Source: Buttiauxella agrestis
Lineage (GTDB): Bacteria > Pseudomonadota > Gammaproteobacteria > Enterobacterales > Enterobacteriaceae
NCBI RefSeq assembly: GCF_900446255.1
Contig: NZ_UIGI01000001.1
Span: forward strand, 1,576,763 to 1,640,762
DNA: 64,000 bases
Direction of reading: 5' to 3'
Shown here piece after piece: positions 57,201-64,000 of this stretch; the first letter of the stretch is position 1, and the number at the start of each line of letters is the position of its first letter. The notes beneath the pieces were generated by a model. The model searched no databases. It was not told the DNA's origin and saw only the letters and a list, made by a program, of their open reading frames with translations. Made by a program: the position numbers and the translations under genes.

Positions 57201-57626
57201 CGCCAATATACCGCCAACAATCGGCGGGATGACGGCACTGCATATCACCAGCCGAACCCAATTATGCAAATTTTGCAGAGGGTTATGCTGTGGCAGCAGG
57301 CGGCGCATTAATGTTGCACCAAGCACCGCTTCAATAATATTGATGGCGGTATAGCCCAAATTAATTTCGTTTAGGGGAAATAATACTGCTGAGGCGCACA
57401 AACTCCCCACGGCGCAAACCGCAATAACCATGGGCCATTGACGGAATGAATTGCGGAATAAAGCCACCATCATGAGAGATGTCGGGAACCAAAGCGGTGC
57501 TAAAACAGTTCCAACCAGGGATAATTCGAGTGAATACAGGGTAAATATAAAGCTGAGAAACCCTAATCCCACTGGCAGTACGAAGGAAGGCATTGCGATT
57601 AATTCTTTTGTGTTTTGTTTGATCAT
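54291..57626 (-). CDS. dgcE: Diguanylate cyclase DgcE (YegE), MASE1-PAS-GGDEF-degenerate EAL
   Basis: 1111 residues (1105 in E. coli). N-terminal MASE1 membrane region (about residues 10-300), three PAS/PAC domains (about 310-665), an intact GGDEF domain (LTHLANRVSF start, then FLARLGGDEFGLLL) and a C-terminal EAL-like domain lacking the EAL, DDFGTG and Lys motifs (ILSHVGRDL instead). So it makes c-di-GMP but should not break it. In E. coli DgcE drives csgD/curli control. The start codon has only a weak ribosome site. The 3' end overlaps alkA by 8 bp in convergent direction. Confidence 0.95.
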   Translation of the reverse strand: MIKQNTKELIAMPSFVLPVGLGFLSFIFTLYSLELSLVGTVLAPLWFPTSLMMVALFRNSFRQWPMVIAVCAVGSLCASAVLFPLNEINLGYTAINIIEAVLGATLMRRLLPQHNPLQNLHNWVRLVICSAVIPPIVGGILAVWLAGPDGGSVAKTFFVWMLSETIGSLALVPTALLFKPSTLLRHKNPKLLLETLFTFVITLTLSYLALRYMPWPFTFIIVFLMWSAIRLPRLEAFIVFLGTLMVVSLMMATNSHIDMQQPHTTVMNNAPWLPFLMILLPANVMTMVMYSFREERKHITESEARFRNAMEYSAIGMALVSTDGQWLQVNKSLSKFLGYTSDQLRSLTFQQITHPEDLHADLHQLNMLVSGSINSYSMEKRYYTSKGDVVWALLAVSIVRDIDGTPLYLIAQIEDINDLKHTEWVNKRLMERITLANEAGGIGIWEWDLGTDVISWDKRMFDLYEVPAHLKPTYALWLERIVADDAPAAEKTVRDALQARVPFKMEYRIHVKEGIRHIRSLANRVLNKNGDVERLLGINMDMTEVKQLNEALYQEKERLHITLDSIGEAVICTDVDMNITFMNPIAEKLSGWPQQQAIGQHILAILHITFGDNGPVMENIHSGDYSRATIEHDVVLHCRNGGSYDIHYSITPLTTLDGQSIGSVLVIQDVTESRKMLKQLSYSASHDGLTHLANRVSFENHLKRLLQSAGENRQRHALVFIDLDRFKAVNDNAGHAAGDALLRELSSLMLSMLRTGDFLARLGGDEFGLLLPDCSADNARHISERIIQSINDYHFTWNGRLHRIGASAGITQIDADNRLASEVLSQADIACYASKNGGRGRVTVFESSQHDIRKDGQNITLAEQKSIINDNPILMIALGVAPPRIPETTSFYLLSLRFWGNDGVVIDEKTFRAAVTDAELHCALDLRIFNEFFSKFSQSVTNKGFGVALALSSHSLACDKVVDELLVLFTRSTLPTRLLHLMVHCEVLQNDDEKIERNLQRLHDSGCQLILSHVGRDLDIFKRVARQYFSYIIVDEELIQNVHCNLMDEMMVTIIQGHAQRQTLQTIAGPADIPMVMDTLSGIGVDLIFGEAVTQPLPLEMLLNSSYFAIN

Positions 57627-57968
57627 TACCGCAAATCCGTTAAGGCGTGCCGCCAGGTGCCATGCCCGGATGCAAATAAAAAGATAAGTTTCGGTTTATG
57701 CTAGTACAAACAATTTACATTTCCTATGTCGGTTGGTCATAATTTAACATTAAGAGGTAATAAAAAGTGATATTAGACATACTTATTTTCACCGTTTGAT
57801 AATTGTCCCTGTAATTGGAAGGGCATTGCTGGATTAACCCTGAAAGCTAAAATCACCCGCCAACGTGCATTACTCTGGTATCAGCGGGCGGATCTCCCTA
57901 TAATTGCCGCGTTTGACGCATCTGCGTCCCCCTTCCTCAACATTTAAGTCAACAAGGCTCGTTACAAC
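57627..57968. promoter_or_regulatory. Divergent control region between dgcE and udk
   Basis: 342 bp without a gene; it must contain the dgcE promoter (minus) and the udk promoter (plus). AT-rich in the middle. No riboswitch or strong palindrome seen. Confidence 0.4.
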
Positions 57969-58610
57969 ATGACTGACAAGTCCCATCAATGCGTCATCAT
58001 CGGGATAGCCGGTGCGTCGGCTTCAGGAAAAAGTCTTATTGCCAGCACACTGTATCGCGAACTGCGCGATCAGGTTGGTGATGAACACATTGGTGTCATT
58101 CCAGAAGACAGTTACTACAAAGACCAAAGCCATCTTTCGATGGAAGAACGAGTTAAGACCAACTATGACCATCCTAACGCGATGGATCACAATTTGTTGT
58201 TCCAACACCTGCAAATGCTTAAAGCCGGAAACCCAATTGAACTCCCGGTTTACAGCTACGTGGAACACACCCGCACGGGTAACACGGTTCATTTAATGCC
58301 GAAGAAGGTCATCATTCTGGAAGGGATTTTGTTGCTGACGGATGCCCGTCTGCGCGAAGAGATGAACTTCTCCATTTTTGTTGATACGCCGCTGGATATT
58401 TGCCTGATGCGCCGCATGAAGCGTGACGTTAATGAACGTGGCCGCTCCATGGACTCCGTTATGGCTCAGTATCAGAAAACCGTTCGCCCGATGTTCTTGC
58501 AATTCATTGAGCCTTCTAAGCAGTATGCCGATATCATCGTGCCGCGCGGGGGTAAAAACCGTATTGCCATCGATATTCTTAAGGCGAAAATCAGTCAGTT
58601 CTTTGAGTAA
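57969..58610 (+). CDS. udk: Uridine kinase Udk
   Basis: 213 residues, the E. coli length. Phosphorylates uridine and cytidine in pyrimidine salvage. P-loop [11 protein letters not shown], the Asp/Tyr motif [32 protein letters not shown] (Walker B-like) and [12 protein letters not shown]. It lies next to dcd, as in E. coli. Confidence 0.97.
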   Translation: MTDKSHQCVIIGIAGASASGKSLIASTLYRELRDQVGDEHIGVIPEDSYYKDQSHLSMEERVKTNYDHPNAMDHNLLFQHLQMLKAGNPIELPVYSYVEHTRTGNTVHLMPKKVIILEGILLLTDARLREEMNFSIFVDTPLDICLMRRMKRDVNERGRSMDSVMAQYQKTVRPMFLQFIEPSKQYADIIVPRGGKNRIAIDILKAKISQFFE

Positions 58611-58755
58611 TCTCCAGGCGTAAAAACCACCGCACCTGCAATGTGAAAGACGACGGGTATCATGAAATCCCGCTATTTACCCGTCGTTGCGTGGCTATCT
58701 GCGCCGCGCTGTGGCAGGGTAAACAAAACTGAGCTTGAGATAAGGAGCATCTGAA

Positions 58756-59337
58756 ATGCGTTTGTGTGACCGCGATATAGAGGCCTGGCTTGATGACGGG
58801 CGCTTAACGATTACCCCTCGTCCTCCAGTTGAACGCATTAGCGGTGCTACCGTAGATGTGCGCCTGGGGAATAAATTCCGTACTTTCAGCGGCCATACTG
58901 CTCCGTTTATCGACTTAAGCGGACCTAAAGATGAAGTGAGCGAAGCATTAGAGCGCGTGATGAGTGACGAAATTGTTCTCCGCGAAGGTGATGCTTTCTA
59001 TCTGCACCCAGGCGAACTGGCTTTAGCGGTAACGCTTGAGTCCGTGACCATTCCTGCTGATTTAGTCGGTTGGTTGGATGGCCGTTCATCTTTAGCGCGT
59101 TTAGGCTTGATGGTTCACGTTACGGCTCACCGCATCGACCCAGGCTGGCATGGTTGCATCGTACTGGAGTTCTTTAATTCCGGTAAACTGCCTTTGGCTT
59201 TACGTCCTGGTATGATGATTGGTGCGCTAAGCTTTGAACCACTTTCTGGCCCGGCTGCACGTCCTTACAACAGCCGTCAGGATGCAAAGTATCGCGATCA
59301 GCAAGGTGCGGTTGCAAGCCGTATTGATAAGGACTGA
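58756..59337 (+). CDS. dcd: dCTP deaminase Dcd
   Basis: 193 residues, as in E. coli. Converts dCTP to dUTP. Conserved: [12 protein letters not shown], the [11 protein letters not shown] active-site strand (GRSSLARLG), HRIDPGWHG and the catalytic Glu in [17 protein letters not shown] ribosome site. Likely transcribed with asmA, whose start is 23 bp downstream. Confidence 0.97.
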   Translation: MRLCDRDIEAWLDDGRLTITPRPPVERISGATVDVRLGNKFRTFSGHTAPFIDLSGPKDEVSEALERVMSDEIVLREGDAFYLHPGELALAVTLESVTIPADLVGWLDGRSSLARLGLMVHVTAHRIDPGWHGCIVLEFFNSGKLPLALRPGMMIGALSFEPLSGPAARPYNSRQDAKYRDQQGAVASRIDKD

Positions 59338-59360
59338 GTTCCCATCTGTATGAGGGCTGT

Positions 59361-61205
59361 ATGAAACGATTTATAACCACGCTGATGATATTGCTGGTCG
59401 TGCTGGTGGCCGGCCTTTCTGCGTTGGTATTGTTGGTTAATCCCAATGATTTTCGTGCATATATGGTGCGCCAGGTTGAAACCCGTAGTGGCTATCAGCT
59501 TCATCTGGATGGGCCGCTGCGTTGGCATGTCTGGCCGCAGCTCAGTATTTTATCAGGGCGTATGTCGCTGACCGCACCAGGGGCAAGCCAGCCGTTGGTC
59601 AGTGCCGATAACATGCGCCTCGACGTGGCTTTAGTTCCGCTGTTATCCCATCAGTTGAAAGTCCAGCAGGTGATGCTCAAAGGTGCGGTGATTCAACTGA
59701 CTCCGCAAACTGAAGAGCGTCGTCCCAAAGATGCACCCGTTGGGCCATCAACCGGCATTACCCCGCCAGGTGAAGACCGTGGCTGGTCGTTTGATATTGC
59801 GAAGTTAAAAGTTGCCGATAGTGTGCTGGTGTTCCAGCATGACGGCGATGAACAAATCACCGTGCGCAATATCAATCTGCAAATGGAACAAAATGACAGG
59901 AAGCAGGCGCACATTGAACTGAGCAGCCGCATTAATCGCGATCAGCGCGACCTGAATTTTTCTCTGGTGGCTGACCTCGACGCCAGTAATTACCCTCAAC
60001 AGCTCACGGCGAATATCTCGAAACTGGATTACCAGTTACGCGGTGCCGACCTTCCGGTCAGTGGCATCGCCGGGAGTGCGACCTTCGCTGCCAGTTGGTC
60101 TGATCCGCAACATCTTCTTGAATTCAGCCAGCTGCAACTGACGGCTAACGATAGTGACCTGCAGGGTAACGGGCGTGTAGTGCTCGAAGATAAGCCTCAA
60201 TGGCAGCTCGATCTGCGCTCCAGTAAACTGAATCTTGATGCTCTGGTTGCTGAGAATGCCGTAACCAGCACCAAAGTCGTGCAGCAGGCGCAACAGCAAA
60301 GCAGTTTGCCACGCCCGGTGATTGCCTCCGGCGTAGACGATAACAGTTATCAGAGCCTGCGCGGTTTCAGCGCACAGGTGAAAATTGCTGCGGGTAATGT
60401 GCGTTGGCGCGGGCTGGACTTCACCGATGTTCAGTCGGCAATGACTAACCAGTATGGCTTGCTTAACCTTTCAGAGCTGGCGGGCAAGTTTGGCAAAGGC
60501 AGCATGTCATTCCCGGGCGTTCTGGATGCGCGTAAAAACGAGCCGAGTTTAAACTTCAATCCGAAAGTAACTGACATCGAAATTGGGCCGATCCTCACTG
60601 CGTTCGATTATCCGATTGCTTTGACCGGTTTGCTGTCGATGGATGGCGAGTTTAGCGGTGACAAACTCAATGCTGATGCATTCCGCCGCAGCTGGCAGGG
60701 CGATGCGAACATCACCATGTCGAATACCACAATGCAGGGGATGAACTTCCAGCAAATGATTCAGCAGGCCGTTGCCCGCAGTAATGGCGATGTGCAGGCC
60801 CAGCAAAACTATGACAACGTCACCACGCTTGAAAGTTTTGCAGCGCAGGCGAGCCTCGATAACGGTCAATTGACGCTCGACAAGATGTCGGGTAAATCCT
60901 CGGTGCTAGAGCTTACTGGCAAAGGGACGCTCGACCTGGTTAAGCAGCAGTGCGATACGCGATTTAACGTCACTGTGTTGGGCGGTTGGGAAGGCGAAAG
61001 CAAGCTGATTGAGGTGCTGAAAACCACGCCTATTCCGCTTCGGGTTTATGGCCCGTGGCAGAAGCTGAATTACTCTTTGCAAGTGGATCAGGTACTGCGC
61101 AAACAGTTGCAGGGCGAAGCGAAACGTCGGTTGAATGACTGGCTGGATAAGCACAAAGACAGCAGTAAATCGAAAGATGTGAAAGAGTTGCTAAATAATC
61201 TGTAG
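59361..61205 (+). CDS. asmA: Outer-membrane assembly protein AsmA
   Basis: 614 residues (617 in E. coli). One N-terminal membrane anchor (MKRFITTLMILLVVLVAGLSALVLL) and a large periplasmic AsmA/DUF748-type domain: NPNDFRAYMVRQVETRSGYQL at the start, and C-terminal GKGTLDLVKQQCDTRFNVTVLGG. AsmA-like proteins bridge the periplasm and take part in phospholipid transport to the outer membrane; E. coli asmA affects OMP and LPS levels. Ends before a REP pair and a terminator. Confidence 0.96.
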   Translation: MKRFITTLMILLVVLVAGLSALVLLVNPNDFRAYMVRQVETRSGYQLHLDGPLRWHVWPQLSILSGRMSLTAPGASQPLVSADNMRLDVALVPLLSHQLKVQQVMLKGAVIQLTPQTEERRPKDAPVGPSTGITPPGEDRGWSFDIAKLKVADSVLVFQHDGDEQITVRNINLQMEQNDRKQAHIELSSRINRDQRDLNFSLVADLDASNYPQQLTANISKLDYQLRGADLPVSGIAGSATFAASWSDPQHLLEFSQLQLTANDSDLQGNGRVVLEDKPQWQLDLRSSKLNLDALVAENAVTSTKVVQQAQQQSSLPRPVIASGVDDNSYQSLRGFSAQVKIAAGNVRWRGLDFTDVQSAMTNQYGLLNLSELAGKFGKGSMSFPGVLDARKNEPSLNFNPKVTDIEIGPILTAFDYPIALTGLLSMDGEFSGDKLNADAFRRSWQGDANITMSNTTMQGMNFQQMIQQAVARSNGDVQAQQNYDNVTTLESFAAQASLDNGQLTLDKMSGKSSVLELTGKGTLDLVKQQCDTRFNVTVLGGWEGESKLIEVLKTTPIPLRVYGPWQKLNYSLQVDQVLRKQLQGEAKRRLNDWLDKHKDSSKSKDVKELLNNL

Positions 61206-61214
61206 CGTTGTTTT

Positions 61215-61293
61215 GTAGGGGGGATAAGCCGTAGGCGTCATCCACCTTGTATGTCGGATTTTGTCGGATGACGCTGGCGCTTATTCGACCTAC
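61215..61293. repeat. REP pair (BIME-like)
   Basis: Two inverted REP-type units: GTAGGGGGGATAAGCCG...GCGTCATCC (61215-61243) and CGGATGACGCTGGCGCTTATTCGACCTAC (given as 61265-61293). They resemble E. coli REP sequences with GGATAAGGCG cores and can fold on each other. Located after asmA, the usual extragenic place. Confidence 0.8.
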
Positions 61294-61314
61294 GACGGGT
61301 TTGTCATCACCCTC

Positions 61315-61346
61315 AGAGAGAACCGAAAGGTTCTCTCTTTTGTTTT
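61315..61346 (+). terminator. Intrinsic terminator of asmA
   Basis: AGAGAGAACC (61315-61324), loop GAAA, GGTTCTCTCT (61329-61338), then TTTTGTTTT. A 10-bp perfect stem with a tetraloop. The T-tail runs into the stop codon of the convergent yegH; the A-run for the minus direction is poor. Confidence 0.9.
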
Positions 61347-62925
61347 ACACTTCGTAATCCATCTCTTCATCATCCTCGAGCGGCACAATTTGCACCTTCT
61401 GCACCCGGTGGCTTTCCACTTGCAGCGTGCGCAACAGAAAATCCCCCACCTGGACTGCTTCACCGTTAACCGGAATATGTTGCAGCAACTCCATCAGCAA
61501 ACCGGCGATGGTGTGATAGTTACGTTTGTCATCAAGCGGCAGCGGCACATACTGAATTAAATCCTCAAGCGGCATATGCCCGTTGGCCGTCCAGGTGCCA
61601 TCCGGGTTTTTCTGGATATCATGGCGCGCGTCAATCTCTTCGATTTCATTAGGCAAGTTACCGGCGATGGTCTCCATCACGTCACTTAATGTCACCACAC
61701 CTTCGACGGAACCAAATTCATCGACCACAAAGGCAAAGTGCGTGCGTCCATTGCGAAACTGTTCCAGCGCGGCCAACAGCGGCAGCGTTTCCGGGAATAT
61801 CAGAGGCTGGCGAATCAATGCCTCAAGATCAAGCGGCTCGCCCTTCAACGACTGCTGGAGCAAATCAATGACGTGCACCACACCTAAAATTTCATCGCCT
61901 TCACCGCTAATGACCACGCGGGTATGCTGATTTTTATCCAGCAACGCGCGCGTTTGTTCCTCTGGATCGCCAGGTTTGATGTGCTCGACGTCATGGCGCG
62001 AGGTCATGATGCTGCTGACGGTACGCCGGTTCAGATTGAGCACTCGTTCAATCATCAACCGTTCCTGAGGCTCAAAAATTTCATCCTGTTGCGAGTGGTC
62101 AGCAATCAACGATGCCGTTTGCGCATCCAGTTCCGCTTCTTCCTTTTTCCCGTTAAGCAGACGTAAAACAGCCTCGGCGGTGCGCTGGCGCAATGACTGG
62201 TCGGCTGATAAGAAGCGGCGACGATTGAAAATGGCGAGCTGGTTCAGACTCTCAATCATCACCGAGAAACCAATGGCGGCGTACAAATAGCCTTTCGGAA
62301 TATGGTAGCCAAAACCGTCAGCCACCAGACTAAAGCCAATCATCAACAGGAAACTCAGGCACAAAATCACGATGGTTGGGTGATTGTTCACAAAGCGCGT
62401 CAGGGCTTTGCTGGCAAGCAGCATCAGGCAAATGGCGATGATGACCGCGGCCATCATGACGGGCAAATGGTCGACCATCCCCACGGCGGTAATCACCGAG
62501 TCGAGAGAAAATACCGCATCGAGAACGACGATTTGCGCCACCACCGGCCAGAAGCGTGCGCCCCTTCGCTGCGAGTGGGATTCGCTGTCTTTACCTTCAA
62601 GGCGTTCGTTTAGCTCAACGGTAGCTTTGAATAACAAGAACAGGCCGCCAAACAGCATGATTAAATCCCTGGCGCTGAATGCCAGTTCACCGAGATGAAA
62701 CAGCGGGCGGGTCAGCGTTACCAGCCAGGAGATAGAAGCCAGCAGCAGCAAACGCATTAACATCGCCAGTATCAGCCCCGTGACACGAGCACGGTCGCGC
62801 TGAGCCGGGGGAAGTTTTTCGGCAAGTATGGCGATAAACACCAGGTTATCGATACCCAGAACCAATTCAATAACGACCAGAGTCACCAGTCCTGCCCAGA
62901 TTGAGGGGTCGACAATCCATTCCAT
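61345..62925 (-). CDS. yegH: TerC / CBS / CorC-domain membrane protein YegH
   Basis: 526 residues (527 in E. coli). TerC-like membrane domain with about seven helices (residues 1-230; [14 protein letters not shown] and [14 protein letters not shown] are the acidic TerC motifs), a CBS pair (about 300-420; [36 protein letters not shown]), and a C-terminal CorC/HlyC transporter-associated domain. Probably metal-ion related; unproven. It is divergent from wza over 735 bp. Confidence 0.94.
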   Translation of the reverse strand: MEWIVDPSIWAGLVTLVVIELVLGIDNLVFIAILAEKLPPAQRDRARVTGLILAMLMRLLLLASISWLVTLTRPLFHLGELAFSARDLIMLFGGLFLLFKATVELNERLEGKDSESHSQRRGARFWPVVAQIVVLDAVFSLDSVITAVGMVDHLPVMMAAVIIAICLMLLASKALTRFVNNHPTIVILCLSFLLMIGFSLVADGFGYHIPKGYLYAAIGFSVMIESLNQLAIFNRRRFLSADQSLRQRTAEAVLRLLNGKKEEAELDAQTASLIADHSQQDEIFEPQERLMIERVLNLNRRTVSSIMTSRHDVEHIKPGDPEEQTRALLDKNQHTRVVISGEGDEILGVVHVIDLLQQSLKGEPLDLEALIRQPLIFPETLPLLAALEQFRNGRTHFAFVVDEFGSVEGVVTLSDVMETIAGNLPNEIEEIDARHDIQKNPDGTWTANGHMPLEDLIQYVPLPLDDKRNYHTIAGLLMELLQHIPVNGEAVQVGDFLLRTLQVESHRVQKVQIVPLEDDEEMDYEV

Positions 62926-63376
62926 ACGCCGGTCAGTACCTCATTAAAGATGACAAATGTCACAATGAAATGATGGATACTCACTGGGGAAATTGCAATG
63001 CCAGATGCGGGAATAATCCATTCATGCCGAATTCTTGTGCCTGCCTCGTTTAATTCCACTTAATCACCAGGGTAAATAATTAATTATTTTGCTAAATAAA
63101 AGGCAATTGCTTTTTCTTATATTAAAAATCACATGAGATAGTTCTGTATATTCCACTGTGGCGTATCACTTATTAATTTTCTGTCAATATAAAGAAAATC
63201 CTAAACGCGTGTAAATGTGCTGTTAATACTAATCTTAAAAGTCAGGTTCTCCTTCTGCGGAACCTTGCCTGATATAGGGTTAGCTGTAACAATCGATATC
63301 GGTGTCTGATATTAGATGTATTTTTTATATTCGCTGAAGCCATGATATTTAACCTGGCACCGCAGGGTTTATTTTC

Positions 63377-63390
63377 TAAGATAATTCTTT
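63377..63390 (+). promoter_or_regulatory. Candidate RcsAB box for the colanic acid operon
   Basis: TAAGATAATTCTTT matches the RcsAB consensus TAAGAATATTCCTA at 10 of 14 positions, lying 284 bp upstream of wza and 46 bp before the JUMPstart. Fits Rcs control of the capsule operon. Confidence 0.6.
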
Positions 63391-63435
63391 GAATTTAATT
63401 TCTGTAACGATTACCCATTATAACTTGTCTTTTTT

Positions 63436-63473
63436 CAGTAGGTTGGTGACTGTAAGCCAGGGGCGGTAGCATG
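63436..63473 (+). promoter_or_regulatory. JUMPstart / ops element (RfaH recruitment)
   Basis: CAGTAGGTTGGTGACTGTAA, GCCAGG and the ops core GGCGGTAGCATG (63462-63473), the RfaH loading site that prevents premature termination in long polysaccharide operons. It is in the wza leader, as in E. coli. Confidence 0.9.
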
Positions 63474-63660
63474 CCCGAAGGCCAGAGAATAAGCCTCAAT
63501 TATTCTGTCAATAGGATGTCGGGAAATAAGAGTTTTTTTAGGATTGATGCCAGATATTTCTGCGGCAACCAGGTTTACATTCAGACCTCATTCAAATACC
63601 TAACGAGTCACTTATTTTATTCGCTCAGGATAATTACTCTGCCATAGTGATAAATACTCA

Positions 63661-64000
63661 ATGATAAAATACAAACTTAAATTGATGCCTTTATTGGTGT
63701 CAGTAACCCTTATGAGTGGTTGCACAGTGCTCCCCGGTAGCAATATGTCTACGATGGGGAAAGATGTTATCAAGCAACAGGATTCAGACTTCAATCTGGA
63801 TCGCATGGTTAACGTTTATCCGTTAACGCCGCGTCTGGTTGAACAATTACGCGTACGCCCTGCGGTCGCTCAGCCAAATATGTCTCTCGACCAGGAAATC
63901 GCTGCGTACCAATATCGCGTGGGGCCAGGCGACGTGCTGAACGTCACCGTCTGGGATCACCCGGAACTCACCACGCCTGCGGGCCAATATCGTAGCTCAA
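63661..64000 (+). CDS. wza: Outer-membrane polysaccharide export lipoprotein Wza, 3'-truncated by window
   Basis: The first 113 residues are visible. Lipoprotein signal peptide with lipobox LMSGC (Cys 21), then TVLPGSNMSTMGKDVIKQQD and the Poly_export motif YRVGPGDVLNVTVWDHPELT. From memory this matches E. coli Wza, the octameric translocon for colanic acid. The ribosome site is weak. First gene of the colanic acid (cps) operon. Confidence 0.95.
   Translation, partial: MIKYKLKLMPLLVSVTLMSGCTVLPGSNMSTMGKDVIKQQDSDFNLDRMVNVYPLTPRLVEQLRVRPAVAQPNMSLDQEIAAYQYRVGPGDVLNVTVWDHPELTTPAGQYRSS

Larger units (their letters stand above)
62926..63660. promoter_or_regulatory. Wza control region
   Basis: 735 bp without a gene between yegH and wza. 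It is AT-rich and carries an RcsAB-type box and a JUMPstart/ops element (separate entries), followed by a long untranslated leader of about 190 bp to the wza ATG. No other open reading frame is convincing. Confidence 0.7.

Noticed and set aside
1-64000. CRISPR array, prophage or insertion sequence
   Set aside because: No regularly spaced direct repeats, no integrase, transposase or phage structural gene is visible; only ERIC, REP and the small palindromic element are present.

Overview
This window is enterobacterial chromosome. Most of it keeps the gene order of the Escherichia/Salmonella wza-yegH-asmA-dcd-udk-yegE-alkA-yegD ... mdtABCD-baeSR ... yegQ-yegS ... fbaB-yegTUVW-thiDM neighbourhood, and individual proteins match their E. 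coli counterparts in length and motifs. The fimbrial genes are of the Salmonella type (fimAICDHF-ZYW). Two 127-bp-class ERIC elements, a REP pair, a thiM-type TPP riboswitch and a JUMPstart/ops element before wza all fit Enterobacteriaceae. The genus cannot be fixed from the sequence alone; it is not E. coli or Salmonella (yegIJKL, yegP, yegX, rcnR and the local prophage genes are missing, and other genes are added).

Layout. 1-4507: a three-gene operon for a periplasm-facing molybdenum hydroxylase (large subunit cut by the window edge, [2Fe-2S] subunit, membrane-anchored triheme cytochrome c). 4763-6562: a CstA-family transporter. 6620-10175 (minus): a YjaA-like protein, a small secreted protein and a DUF3772/MscS mechanosensitive channel. 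10551-21843: a complete Salmonella-type type 1 fimbrial locus, with fimAICDHF on plus and fimZ, fimY, fimW and a membrane-bound EAL phosphodiesterase on minus. 22255-25421: a GNAT acetyltransferase, then TPP riboswitch-thiM-thiD and yegW. 25533-28775 (minus): yegTUV, a nucleoside/sugar-kinase type operon. 29049-30101: fbaB. 30102-30840: non-coding, holding a repeat element. 30841-37269: an added operon of an enolase-superfamily enzyme plus a five-gene oligopeptide-type ABC importer. 37301-38200: yegS. 38290-38500: the sRNA gene cyaR, split by an ERIC element. 38585-51035 (minus): yegQ(trhP), baeR, baeS, mdtD, mdtC, mdtB, mdtA. 51213-51930: a HigBA/RelE-type toxin-antitoxin module whose toxin gene is frameshifted. 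51961-62925: yegD, alkA, dgcE(yegE), udk, dcd, asmA, yegH. 63377-64000: RcsAB box, JUMPstart and the start of wza.

The strongest unusual signal is cyaR. The 5' module (with a -10 and a CRP half-site centred exactly at -41.5) and the 3' module (target-pairing segment plus intrinsic terminator) are both present, but a roughly 124-bp ERIC lies between them. Removing it leaves 87 nt, the length I remember for E. coli CyaR. A second ERIC supplies the end of yegV and touches the stop codon of yegW. Other points of interest are the one-base deletion in the toxin gene, the TTG start with early rare AGA codons in fimY, and a dispersed palindromic element with GGTGAACGGAAAATCACC ends in two sizes (about 63 bp and 483 bp).
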